This document shows positions 25,481 through 33,274 of a stretch of DNA of 42,666 bases, one piece after another. Position numbers and translations under genes: made by a program. The notes below the pieces were generated by a model. That model saw only the letters and a list, made by a program, of their open reading frames with translations, was not told the DNA's origin and searched no databases. Origin of the DNA: Desulfuromonas sp964536375 (GTDB lineage: Bacteria > Desulfobacterota > Desulfuromonadia > Desulfuromonadales > Desulfuromonadaceae); assembly GCA_964536375.1 (NCBI GenBank), contig CAZHXF010000022.1, positions 1 through 42,666 on the forward strand, given 5' to 3'. The first letter of the stretch is position 1. Every line of letters starts with the position of its first letter.

Positions 25481-26383
25481 TTAGAAGTGGTGCACTAGGC
25501 GCAAGGTGTAGCGCTCCCCTTCGGTGCGCTGCTCTGCATTAGATTCAAAATAGCTATTGAAGAACAGGTGGTTATTCTGGTCGATATGCCATACCGCACC
25601 TGGCCCTATCGCAAATACTTTTTCTTTGCCAGGGACTTTGTCGCCGTTGAGTTCAGAATCAGTAATTTGCTTGAAATAATAGCCGTTGAGTCCCAAACGC
25701 AGCTGATGATCCAGCACTTCATAGGCCACAGCAAAGTTGCCGTGGATTGCCTGCCCAGCCTGAGCGTCATCTAAACCACGACCCGGATCATCATTTTCAC
25801 CATTCCACAGATAGTGAATGCGCCAGCTGGTGGTTAGCTTAGGAGTGATAAACAGGGTTGCTGCCCAGTAGGGGTTAAATGACCAGAAATTACTGCCAGG
25901 GTTGAGTACTTTGTCATCGTCATATTTGCCGGTGGGGATGATGGTTTGCAACTCTATGCGATGCATGAAAATAGGACCATTCTCTCCCATGATTGGGTCC
26001 CACTGAATAAATGGACCGATCAACAGGTCACCTAGACCCTGATTATTGTCAGGAAGAGGATCACAGTCAAGGCTGACCACGGGAACGATAACATCCAGAC
26101 CCCATTTGCCACCGAACAGAATCGGGGTATTGGATTGATAGATTAGCTGACTCAGACTGATCCACACATCTAGGTCGGCATCTAAATCTAAATCTTGAAA
26201 ATCATCCGCGGTGTAATATTGCAGATATTCAGTGAAATATACCCCAGGTCCTGCTGGTGGTCCACCATCAAGATAGCTGGTAAAGCCTAAGTTGACCGAT
26301 GGTTGGTCATAACTCAATGCCGGTGTTATGCACAACAGCATGCTTAGCGCAATTAAGCTGAAAAAAGAACTTATCTTCCCCAT
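25481..26383 (-). CDS. Outer-membrane beta-barrel, phenol-degradation MetA/SphA-like
   Basis: A 300-residue exported protein. The signal peptide (about 1-24) has a hydrophobic core FFSLIALSMLLCI and ends ALS. The mature part alternates hydrophobic and polar strands, with many aromatic residues, and ends in Phe (LVHHF), as outer-membrane barrels do. The pattern ...GLGDLLIGPFIQW... IELQTIIPTGKYD...SFNPYWAATLFITPKLTTSWRIHYLWN is typical of the MetA-pathway/SphA-like family of putative transporters. The start is ATG 26383, with GGAGG (26393-26389) five bases upstream; an in-frame TTG at 26395 overlaps that site and is rejected. Substrate unknown. Confidence 0.75.
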   Translation of the reverse strand: MGKISSFFSLIALSMLLCITPALSYDQPSVNLGFTSYLDGGPPAGPGVYFTEYLQYYTADDFQDLDLDADLDVWISLSQLIYQSNTPILFGGKWGLDVIVPVVSLDCDPLPDNNQGLGDLLIGPFIQWDPIMGENGPIFMHRIELQTIIPTGKYDDDKVLNPGSNFWSFNPYWAATLFITPKLTTSWRIHYLWNGENDDPGRGLDDAQAGQAIHGNFAVAYEVLDHQLRLGLNGYYFKQITDSELNGDKVPGKEKVFAIGPGAVWHIDQNNHLFFNSYFESNAEQRTEGERYTLRLVHHF

Positions 26384-26491
26384 ACAAACCTCCAAATAAT
26401 TGTTCTAAATTAGGACGTTAGCTTCGCTGAAATAAGCTGTTATGTCAAGCTTCATAAGGGGGTAAACCGCAAATCTGGCAGCAGCTTTTGT

Positions 26492-29077
26492 CTACTGAAT
26501 AGTCAAATCCACTCCGGGAGTGCCAGCGCTGATGTTGCTCTGGGATTTTGTGACTAACAACTGGGCGTTGGCAACTTGCTGTTCTAGTAGGGCTTGCCTG
26601 ATTATGTTAGCGCGCTGACCTGCAAGTTGAGCCAGTTGGGCTGCGGGTATTACAAGAGAGCCTGGCGCTACGGGTGGTGACGGTGTCCCCTTGGAATTAG
26701 CACTTGTCAGTTGTTGTAGATATTCAATGTCGCTGGTTGTAACTCGCCCACTGATAGTTGATATCAGCTGCGGGTGGCGAACTAGCAGCTGGGCGACCTT
26801 GGGTAGATATTGTTGACTGGCGCTGCTTAGTTGCGTGGTGCCCGGTTCAAAGGTCAGGCGGTCAAAATTCAGCGCAGCACCAATGCCGACAAGTTGACCT
26901 GCTTTAGCGACGATGCCCAGCGGTGCTAGAGTCAACATGATGGTATTTTTGATGGTATTTGTCAGGGCTAGACGCAGCGCCGGTGCAATTTTCAGGTTGG
27001 GGTCGTTCAGGTTGCCGTGTATGGGGAGGTGGAGATTGATATTGCCATCACGGTCGCGTAGCAATGCCAGCGCCAGATTAACCGGCATCCCCAATGAAGC
27101 TGTTGCGGCACTATCATCTGCAGCACTTAAAGGTTGCATGCGCAACTGACTCAGGAAAATATTACTGTCTATATTGAGTTGCCCCTGCGAACATGGAGCG
27201 GTGAAATCCAAAGTTAGCTGACCCTGATTCAGGGTGTAACCGATACTGTCCTCGGTATATGCTGAGATGCTGGGTAAGTGGAATTCTTTAATTGCTCCGT
27301 TAACAGAGAAATTTGCTGGAGTGGTGAAGGGCTGAATCTGTCCAGAGATGTTCATGCTGGAATATTTGTCCAGCATGGCGCTCAGAGCAATGGAGCTGGG
27401 TTGCTCTGGTTTGGCGCTATTCAGCTGGGATAATGACAGCTGTATGTTGCTTAGGTGTAAGTTTGTCGGCGTAGCTAAACTGTTGTCGCGAAAACTCAAA
27501 CTGCTGTGTTTATCCACTACAACCTGTGCGAGATTGACAATCAATGGCGTAGCCGGTTCCTGGTTTTCGTTGGTAGGATTCGCGGCGCTGTTAGTAGTGG
27601 AGTTGTTTATTAACCACTGCTGTATTTCCATTGCCCCGCTGGAGTTGCGCACTAGATCAAGGTTAAACCCGGCCAGGTGCAAACGGTTGCCGTGTAGCTG
27701 CTGCTCGGCATAAGATAAATCGTTGAGTTCGACAGTAGCAACATCCACTATATGTTGTGGTGGTGAATCTGGCGCATAGCTGTTGCTGCCTGCCTGTGCG
27801 CGGTTGTACCCCGTGCGCTGCAATGCTTGGACCTTTTGTAGGTGTATCATGGCACAGCGCAACTGCGAGCTGGCATTAAAGTGCAACCCGGTCACTGTTG
27901 CCTGATCGATGTGGGCAAGTTGGCGTTGTTGCTCTAATTCTATGATTGTAGATTGTTCTAGCTGTAAATCGCCTTGTATATCGATACGGGTGTTTTGCGA
28001 ATTGGTTTTTGCGGTAAGGTTGGTTTTTCCTTCCCATGACAGCAGTTGCTGGTGCCAGCGGTATCCCGGCTGTTGCAGTTCCAGATCACTATTTGTGATA
28101 GTCAGCTTGCCATTTAGTGATGCAGTAGGGGCAGCGGGGAATATATTTATCGTCGAATCTCCTTGCCAATTGAAGTTGAGATTGCGCAGCCAGATGTCTG
28201 CATTCGCTCCTCGTATACCATTACCCGTTACCCTCCCGTTGATGGCCAATTGCATAGATGTAGCAGCTTTCTCTGCGCTCAGGATCAGGTGCAATTTGGT
28301 GGAAAGATCGCCGCTAGTATCGCTCCAACCAAAGGTGCTGAGTAATGGGGCTATGGAACGTATGTCGAAGCTGTTGACGGATAATGTACCTGTAGCGCTG
28401 GGCTGAGCGGCAAAAGGCTGGAGCTGAGCATCAAGCTGCACTTGTGCACCATTAACCGCCAAGTCGCAGCCCAGGGAGCCGGACAGTTGCGGTTGCCAAC
28501 TCATTACTGGGGTAGCAGACAGATTGTTGATAGTAAGGTTCAGGTCTAGTTCGAGCTGATGGTAGCGCAGCAGAAAGTTTTTGATGTTGATGTTGCCACT
28601 GGCTATGCCCCATTGATTGTGGACTTGCGGCGGATGTTGCACTGAGGGTAATACTGTGTCGGGTGCTTGCGTAGCTAGATTCAGAGTAAAACCACCAATT
28701 GTTATGGAGGTAGGTCCATCCATGCTCAGTTGCAGTTGACCGTCCTCAAAGTTGATATGGTCAAGAGCAATACGCTGGTGTAACAACGGTAGCCAATCTA
28801 ACTGTAGTTGTAATGTTTTTGCGCTCAAGACCGGCTGGCTATACTGTTGCACGACAATATCATTCAACTGCAGGGTGGCACTGAACAGGTTGAGGTCGAT
28901 ATCCTCTATCTGCGCTACTATGCCCGGTTGTTTATTTAACCAGGATTCAAGCCCAAGACGTAAACCAATTGGCAGTGCGAGTATCAGTGTGGCTCCGACT
29001 AGGGCGAGGAGTGCAGCAATGCGGTACCAACTATACTTTCCTTTAGAGCTGATGTTTTCTGGTGCCGGAGTCTTCAT
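26492..29077 (-). CDS. DUF748 (AsmA-like) envelope protein
   Basis: An 861-residue protein with one N-terminal membrane span (about 16-42) and a long, low-complexity beta-rich periplasmic region. The repeated short strands and NLAQVVVDKHSSLSFRDNSLATPTNLHLSNIQLSL type patterns are those of DUF748/AsmA-superfamily proteins, which resemble lipid-transfer bridges. The C-terminal part (about 760-830) has FEPGTTQLSSASQQYLPKVAQLL, the usual end of this family. I chose ATG 29077, with weak ACAGG upstream; an in-frame GTG at 29125 has no ribosome site. It is a single gene; the outer-membrane gene at 25481 lies 108 nt downstream. An envelope role is inferred from family only. Confidence 0.75.
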   Translation of the reverse strand: MKTPAPENISSKGKYSWYRIAALLALVGATLILALPIGLRLGLESWLNKQPGIVAQIEDIDLNLFSATLQLNDIVVQQYSQPVLSAKTLQLQLDWLPLLHQRIALDHINFEDGQLQLSMDGPTSITIGGFTLNLATQAPDTVLPSVQHPPQVHNQWGIASGNINIKNFLLRYHQLELDLNLTINNLSATPVMSWQPQLSGSLGCDLAVNGAQVQLDAQLQPFAAQPSATGTLSVNSFDIRSIAPLLSTFGWSDTSGDLSTKLHLILSAEKAATSMQLAINGRVTGNGIRGANADIWLRNLNFNWQGDSTINIFPAAPTASLNGKLTITNSDLELQQPGYRWHQQLLSWEGKTNLTAKTNSQNTRIDIQGDLQLEQSTIIELEQQRQLAHIDQATVTGLHFNASSQLRCAMIHLQKVQALQRTGYNRAQAGSNSYAPDSPPQHIVDVATVELNDLSYAEQQLHGNRLHLAGFNLDLVRNSSGAMEIQQWLINNSTTNSAANPTNENQEPATPLIVNLAQVVVDKHSSLSFRDNSLATPTNLHLSNIQLSLSQLNSAKPEQPSSIALSAMLDKYSSMNISGQIQPFTTPANFSVNGAIKEFHLPSISAYTEDSIGYTLNQGQLTLDFTAPCSQGQLNIDSNIFLSQLRMQPLSAADDSAATASLGMPVNLALALLRDRDGNINLHLPIHGNLNDPNLKIAPALRLALTNTIKNTIMLTLAPLGIVAKAGQLVGIGAALNFDRLTFEPGTTQLSSASQQYLPKVAQLLVRHPQLISTISGRVTTSDIEYLQQLTSANSKGTPSPPVAPGSLVIPAAQLAQLAGQRANIIRQALLEQQVANAQLLVTKSQSNISAGTPGVDLTIQ

Positions 29078-29327
29078 ATGTATGCCTGTGCAGGAGATGA
29101 GATTTGCTGCAGCGAGTAGTGACACTTGTCCGATAACTGTACAGCGGTTGCCTCTATCAATTCAATGGCTATTGCACAGGAAAATTTGCTGCTGGCGTTA
29201 TATGTAGTAGCTTGCCGCTGAGTTTGGCTGGAAAGATGTGTGCTTTTGGGCAATTAGCTCGGCGCATTATGATTATGTCAGGTGAATATCAACCGGAACA
29301 ACTGTGGAATAAATTGAGGTAAACGCA
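29078..29327. other. 250-nt non-coding stretch upstream of the DUF748 gene
   Basis: I see no supported gene here. It contains the upstream region of the DUF748 gene on the minus strand. I could not point to clear -35 and -10 hexamers. Confidence 0.5.
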
Positions 29328-29365
29328 ACAAAGCCGGTGCGGGGAGGCATCCGCACCGGCTTTGT
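29328..29365 (-). terminator. Long hairpin terminator for the cvfB-like gene
   Basis: A perfect 15-bp stem (29328-29342 with 29351-29365) closes an 8-nt loop. It lies 169 nt past the stop of the minus-strand gene at 29534, and no plus-strand gene precedes it. T-runs are poor on both sides, so it may be a partial or bidirectional terminator. Confidence 0.6.
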
Positions 29366-29397
29366 TATTTAACTAGGAAGAAAGGAGGTATCAATCC

Positions 29398-29463
29398 TTG
29401 TCTGCCACAACAAGTCTTGATGGCTATTACTCTAGCAAATGCTGTCAGCCCTTTATACGGTAA
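29398..29463 (+). CDS. Possible 21-residue micro-ORF with strong ribosome site
   Basis: AGAAAGGAGGT (29379-29389) is an 11-base match to the complement of the 16S rRNA 3' end. It is followed nine bases later by TTG 29398 and a 21-codon frame ending at TAA 29463. The peptide begins MSATTSLDGYYS and contains a CC pair. It is in the 168-nt stretch between the hairpin at 29365 and the cvfB-like gene, on the opposite strand to its neighbours. The ribosome-site match may be chance. No promoter was identified. Confidence 0.25.
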   Translation: MSATTSLDGYYSSKCCQPFIR

Positions 29464-29533
29464 CTCGCGCATTTGTTTTGCCGGTGATTACCACAGTTAT
29501 TATGTGCACATGCACATATCGGCAGTGGTTTGT

Positions 29534-30367
29534 TTACTTGCGCGGTGCTGATTTTAAACGAATGCTACCCTCTTCCAAAACAATTAGTCCCTCTTTGTAC
29601 AGTGCGCCGACTGCCCGCTTAAACGCTTTTTTGCTCAAACCAAGCAATTCCTCAATCTCGGCAGGGGTGCTTTTATCGCTCAGGGGTAACTTCCCTGCTT
29701 GCTGCAGGGCCTCAAGGAGAAATTGGCGGGCATCTTCACGCCCAGCCTTGCCCACCTTGGTCAGGGTAACATCGACGAGGAAATCTTCGCGGACCCGTTT
29801 TATGTAACCCAAAAATTTGTCGCCGCGTGCAATACCCTGCGGTAAATCATCGCGATACAGTAAACCGCCAAAGCGATTGTTGATTATTACCTTTGCACCA
29901 AGATCGGTGAATTTCCACAATAACAGATCAACTTCCTGCCCGATCTGCAGGTCATGTTGTACTTCAAGATAACGTTCAACCCTGGCGCTGGCAATCAACC
30001 TGCCAGAATTGTCTACACAGATGTGCACCAAGTAGTGGCGATCAAGCTGCATGCGTTCGGGTTGATCAGCAAAGGGCACCAGCAGTTCTTTGTCTAAACC
30101 CCAATCTAGAAATGCACCGTATTGGTTCGCTTGACTTACCCGGAGCAGGGCAAACTCTCCAACCTGCGCTACTGGTGGTTTGAGTGTGCCGACTAAGCGA
30201 TCCTGCCGCCCGCGATAGACGAAGATGTCCAGCTCTTGTCCAACGCTCATGTTCGAGGAAACTTCGCGTTGTGGAAGCAGAATCGTTTCATCATTAAAGC
30301 GTAACAGTGCACCGCTTTCGTTGAGTTCTTCGATGCGTAATGTATAAATATGGCCTATTTCTAACAT
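29534..30367 (-). CDS. CvfB/YitL-like S1 RNA-binding protein
   Basis: A 277-residue protein with tandem S1-like domains. The N-terminus MLEIGHIYTLRIEELNESGALLRF...ILLPQREV is followed by GQELDIFVYRGRQDRLVGTLKPP and VGEFALLRVSQANQYGAFLDWGLDKELLVPF, each with the S1 beta-barrel pattern. The C-terminal ~65 residues (STPAEIEELLGLSKKAFKRAVGALYKEGLI) form a winged helix. CvfB proteins bind RNA and affect virulence-factor expression in firmicutes; their role here is unknown. The start is ATG 30367, with CAGGAGA just upstream; an in-frame upstream ATG at 30430 lies inside the neighbouring gene. It follows the cyclic-nucleotide-binding gene after 37 nt. Confidence 0.85.
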   Translation of the reverse strand: MLEIGHIYTLRIEELNESGALLRFNDETILLPQREVSSNMSVGQELDIFVYRGRQDRLVGTLKPPVAQVGEFALLRVSQANQYGAFLDWGLDKELLVPFADQPERMQLDRHYLVHICVDNSGRLIASARVERYLEVQHDLQIGQEVDLLLWKFTDLGAKVIINNRFGGLLYRDDLPQGIARGDKFLGYIKRVREDFLVDVTLTKVGKAGREDARQFLLEALQQAGKLPLSDKSTPAEIEELLGLSKKAFKRAVGALYKEGLIVLEEGSIRLKSAPRK

Positions 30368-30404
30368 GGCTTTCTCCTGTGGAGCTTTAACGGTGCTGAG
30401 TTTA

Positions 30405-30860
30405 CTAAAAGATGGAAGCAATGCGTTCATATGACTTGGTTAAGCGTTTACTCGTCATCTTGAACAATCCGCGCAACAACTTTAATCCTAAGGTAGGATG
30501 GGCATTGACCAATTTCTCAAAATTTTCATTGGATAAAAAAAGTAACTCTACGTCAGTTATGGCTTCAGCGGTAACCGCGCGATTATTTTCTGTTAAAAGA
30601 CATAATTCGCCCACTACTGAGCCGGTAGCGTAGGTGCCAACAATAATGTGACGATTGGCGAACTCAGTCAATTTTTTTATGCCGAGCTTGCCAGACAAGA
30701 TGAAGGCAGCCTGGTTATCTTTGTCGCCCTCGTGCCATATTATCTCCCCGGCCTCAGCTTTATGGCGGGTGAAAAATTTTAATAGCTGGGCAATTTCTTC
30801 GGCGGGTAAGTTTTTAAAAAAGGGAAATTTGTCTTGCGCCAGCATGGGTAAAGAAGTCAT
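30405..30860 (-). CDS. Cyclic-nucleotide-binding domain protein
   Basis: A 151-residue single-domain protein. The core from about 15 to 130 is the Crp-type cNMP-binding barrel, with FFKNLPAEEIAQLLKFF, IIWHEGDKDNQAAFILSGKLGI and GSVVGELCLLTENNRAVTAEA. The GEL segment and the Arg before AVTAEA are at the positions that hold the ligand phosphate in this fold, so ligand binding is possible. There is no DNA-binding domain; the C-terminus is a basic helix (MTSKRLTKSYERIASIF). It is the first gene of a two-gene unit with the CvfB-like gene and divergent from tadA. Ligand and partner unknown. Confidence 0.85.
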   Translation of the reverse strand: MTSLPMLAQDKFPFFKNLPAEEIAQLLKFFTRHKAEAGEIIWHEGDKDNQAAFILSGKLGIKKLTEFANRHIIVGTYATGSVVGELCLLTENNRAVTAEAITDVELLFLSNENFEKLVNAHPTLGLKLLRGLFKMTSKRLTKSYERIASIF

Positions 30861-30894
30861 TGTATTATCCTTGAAGGTATTTATGCAATCCGTG

Positions 30895-30961
30895 ATTGTT
30901 GGTTAATTAGCCAAGGAAGTCAATAGGTCTAATTGACTTTTTCCCAGTTTTCTTAGCTATT
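30895..30961. promoter_or_regulatory. Divergent promoter pair in a shared inverted repeat
   Basis: The 106-nt gap between the two divergent genes contains AAGTCAAT (30917-30924) and ATTGACTT (30932-30939), perfect complements around a 7-nt spacer. Each arm holds a TTGACT -35 hexamer pointing outwards. On the minus strand, 17 nt on, is AACAAT (30895-30900). On the plus strand, 17 nt on, is GCTATT (30956-30961), a weak -10. A repressor at the repeat would control both genes. Confidence 0.45.
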
Positions 30962-30966
30962 TCGAA

Positions 30967-31488
30967 ATGACAGGTAGGGTATATGCTTTGAGTTCAGTAG
31001 ATACGGTAACTGATGAATATTATATGCGCTTGGCGTTAGAACAAGCACTGCAGGCACAACAGTTGGGTGAGGTGCCGATTGGCGCGATATTGGTTGTTGC
31101 TGATGAGGTCGTTGCAGCAGCTGGAAATCGGCGCGAGTTGTGGCAGGATCCCACTGCGCACGCTGAAATGATTGCTATTCGTGAAGCAGCTAAAGCTACC
31201 GGTTCATGGCGTCTGGAAAACGCTACACTGTACGTAACTCTGGAGCCTTGTGTAATGTGTATGGGAGGGGTAATCCTAGCGCGCATACCACGCATAGTAT
31301 ATGGCGCCAGCGACGCCAAGGTCGGTGCTGCCGGGTCATTGTACGATTTTTCCACTGATGAGCGCTTTAATCATAATGTAGCGGTAACCCCAGGGGTGCT
31401 GGCCAACGAGTGCAGTCAGCTGCTTAGTGCCTTTTTTCTCCAATTGCGTCAACAGAAAAAGCTTGCTAAAGTAACCAGCGCTGATTAA
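30967..31488 (+). CDS. tadA: tRNA adenosine(34) deaminase TadA
   Basis: Deaminates the wobble adenosine of tRNA-Arg(ACG) to inosine. The 173-residue zinc enzyme has the deaminase motifs HAEMIA (His65, catalytic Glu67) and PCVMCMGG (Cys95 and Cys98), plus the GEVPIGAILV and IPRIVYGASDAKVGAAGS segments of the family. The start is uncertain: ATG 30967 gives a 20-residue leader, while TTG 30988 has GGTAGGG (30973-30979) eight bases upstream and fits a transcript from the promoter above better. It ends 9 nt before the tRNA-Ser gene. Confidence 0.95.
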   Translation: MTGRVYALSSVDTVTDEYYMRLALEQALQAQQLGEVPIGAILVVADEVVAAAGNRRELWQDPTAHAEMIAIREAAKATGSWRLENATLYVTLEPCVMCMGGVILARIPRIVYGASDAKVGAAGSLYDFSTDERFNHNVAVTPGVLANECSQLLSAFFLQLRQQKKLAKVTSAD

Positions 31489-31497
31489 TAGAATTGC

Positions 31498-31726
<229 letters not shown>

Positions 31727-31848
31727 GAATCCCACCCTCTCCGCCATTTATTAAAATAACAATGCTTGTGGGGATTCGAAGCGGAGCGAGCGCTGACTAA
31801 ATGTCAGAAGAGTGGACAGGATGTCCACGGCAGTGAGCGCAGGGGAGG
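31727..31848 (+). repeat. tRNA-tail repeat unit 2 (122 nt, short form)
   Basis: Bases 31727-31847 are identical to 31566-31686. The unit starts with the second copy of the tRNA tail (GAATCCCACCCTCTCCGCCA). It lacks 39 nt, the third hairpin of unit 1, so the next tail copy begins almost directly after the shared GGGGAG. Its closing helix is re-formed by 31768-31777 with 31849-31857, so the pairing between the insert and its own downstream tail is kept in both units. Confidence 0.85.
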
Positions 31849-31869
31849 GAATCCCACCCTCTCCGCCAT
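31849..31869 (+). repeat. Third copy of the tRNA-Ser 3' end
   Basis: A 21-base exact match to 31566-31586, covering the end of the T-loop, T-stem 3' strand, acceptor 3' strand, discriminator and CCA plus one T. Sequence after it differs from the other copies, so this is the right-hand boundary of the perfect array. It would be a natural attachment-site-like end. Confidence 0.8.
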
Positions 31870-31884
31870 AATAAACAAGTGGTG

Positions 31885-31920
31885 TTTGGGTAAATTCAAA
31901 GTGGGCGAAAGAGCCAGCAG
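31885..31920 (+). repeat. Probable decayed copy of the repeat insert
   Basis: After the third tail, a stretch reading GGGTAAATTCAAAGTGGGCG then AAAGAGCC aligns with the insert start of units 1 and 2 (GGGGATTCGAAGCGGAGCGA then GCGC) at most positions. No recognisable tail follows it, so this looks like an older, mutated unit. Confidence 0.4.
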
Positions 31921-32184
31921 TGGTTTAACTACGTGCTTGGAGGCTATATTTCAATCGGTATTGTTACTAAGAATCTGTCCTGTAATTAATTATCTCTTCA
32001 TGGAGTTCAGGCGGTATTAAAACAGTATTATATAATTTGATTCTAGTTGATACGTTTATATGATTGAGATATTGTTATTCTTGTATGTAAGAGAATATTG
32101 CGTTGTCGATTGTTGACAATGTAGTTTGCCATGTATTGCTCAATGGGTTTTTTTATTATGTCACATCCTTTTAAGGGGGGTCTT
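31921..32184 (+). promoter_or_regulatory. AT-rich upstream region of the TRAP operon
   Basis: Non-coding stretch between the repeat array and the transporter gene. A consensus -10 hexamer TATAAT lies at 32031-32036. A convincing -35 is missing (TTCAGG at 32006-32011 is weak and 19 nt away). The region looks AT-rich compared with the left part of the window. Confidence 0.35.
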
Positions 32185-33168
32185 ATGACGAAATTGAGAA
32201 GTGTTGCTCTTTTGTGTTTTTTCCTAGTTGTTTCTTTTATGTTTGCTAACCCAGTAATGGCGTCTAAAACACGATTAGCTTTTTCTGGTGGACCTGATGG
32301 TGGAACCTTTCAGTATTTTTCCAATGGTATGTCTTCGCGGTTATCCAAAGATTTAAAAAATGTTGAAGTTTCAAATATGGCGTCTGCTGGTTCAGTAGAG
32401 AATGTTCGTCGGGTTAATTCAGGTGATGCCGATTTTGGTATTGCTTACTCTGGTGACACCTATTTAGCGCGTAATGGCCGCCTACCTCAAGACACTCGTC
32501 AGTATACTAATGTTAAAGCTATTGCTTATCTGTATGGCGCTCCAGCACATCTTGTTGTGTTGGCAAGTAGTGGCATCAATAAAGTGAGTGACCTCGAGGG
32601 CAAACGTGTTGCTGTTGGTGGCGCGGGATCAGGTGCTTCTGCGGCAGCGCAACGTTATTTCACATCGATTGGATTGTGGAATAAGATGGATGTCGAGTTT
32701 ATTGGCTATAGTAAGGCTGCTTCAGCAATTGGTGACCATTTAATTGATGCTATGTGGGTCTTTGCTGGTTTTCCAAATTCCTCTGTTATTCAAGCTGCAG
32801 CTAGCAATAAAGTTAAAGTCCTTTCAACTGTTGCTGCCGGTAATGATTCTGGATTCTTTGCAGAATACCCTTTTTATAGTGAAGTAACTATTCCAGCGGG
32901 AACTTATAGTGGTGTTGATTATGATATCAAAACATTTCAAGATTCTGCTTTGTGGATAGCCCGGAATGAGTTAGATGAGCAGGTTGTTTATAATGCTGTA
33001 AAAGATATCTTTTCAACTAAAGGTTTATCTTACCTTGTTAAAGTAAAGAGCACAGCTAAAGCGATGTCGATTCAAGGTGCTTTAAAGGGTATTGTTACAC
33101 CCGTGAGTCCTGGTGCGGCAAAATTTTGGATTGAGAATGGTTTGACTCTTAATGAGGCACAAAAATAA
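32185..33168 (+). CDS. TAXI-family TRAP transporter solute-binding protein
   Basis: Periplasmic receptor of a TRAP transporter, 327 residues. A signal peptide (about 1-26, ending PVMA) precedes a mature protein starting with TRLAFSGGPDGGTFQYFSNGMSSRL, the glycine-rich start of TAXI receptors. MASAGSVENVRRVNSGDADFGIAYSGD, VAVGGAGSGASAAAQRYF and a C-terminal VSPGAAKFWIENG segment also fit. The start is ATG 32185, with AAGGGGGG just upstream; in-frame upstream starts would place an unrelated 18-residue stretch before the signal peptide. The ligand is not predictable; characterised TAXI systems often use glutamate or other acids. A hairpin separates it from the permease. Confidence 0.9.
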   Translation: MTKLRSVALLCFFLVVSFMFANPVMASKTRLAFSGGPDGGTFQYFSNGMSSRLSKDLKNVEVSNMASAGSVENVRRVNSGDADFGIAYSGDTYLARNGRLPQDTRQYTNVKAIAYLYGAPAHLVVLASSGINKVSDLEGKRVAVGGAGSGASAAAQRYFTSIGLWNKMDVEFIGYSKAASAIGDHLIDAMWVFAGFPNSSVIQAAASNKVKVLSTVAAGNDSGFFAEYPFYSEVTIPAGTYSGVDYDIKTFQDSALWIARNELDEQVVYNAVKDIFSTKGLSYLVKVKSTAKAMSIQGALKGIVTPVSPGAAKFWIENGLTLNEAQK

Positions 33169-33215
33169 TTGGGGCGTTGGTAACGCTTAGCTAGTGAATC
33201 ACTGATATGTAATGC

Positions 33216-33253
33216 AAATGGCGGAGTTTATTATGACTCCGCTATTTGATTTT
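33216..33253 (+). promoter_or_regulatory. Intercistronic hairpin between receptor and permease
   Basis: A 12-bp stem (33216-33227 with 33236-33247, one G.T pair) and an 8-nt loop lead into a T-rich stretch GATTTTTAAT. Such hairpins often stop part of the transcripts and protect the binding-protein message, giving more receptor than permease. That function is inferred. Confidence 0.6.
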
Positions 33254-33274
33254 TAATACAAGACGGAGATGTGG

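Noticed and set aside
31727..31869. Additional tRNA genes or pseudogenes
   Set aside because: Only the last 20 nt of the tRNA are copied; there is no anticodon arm or 5' acceptor strand in the repeats.
31766..32020. 84-codon open frame across repeat unit 2 and beyond
   Set aside because: It runs through the hairpins and tRNA tail, has no ribosome site and no recognisable domain; it is a by-product of the repeat.
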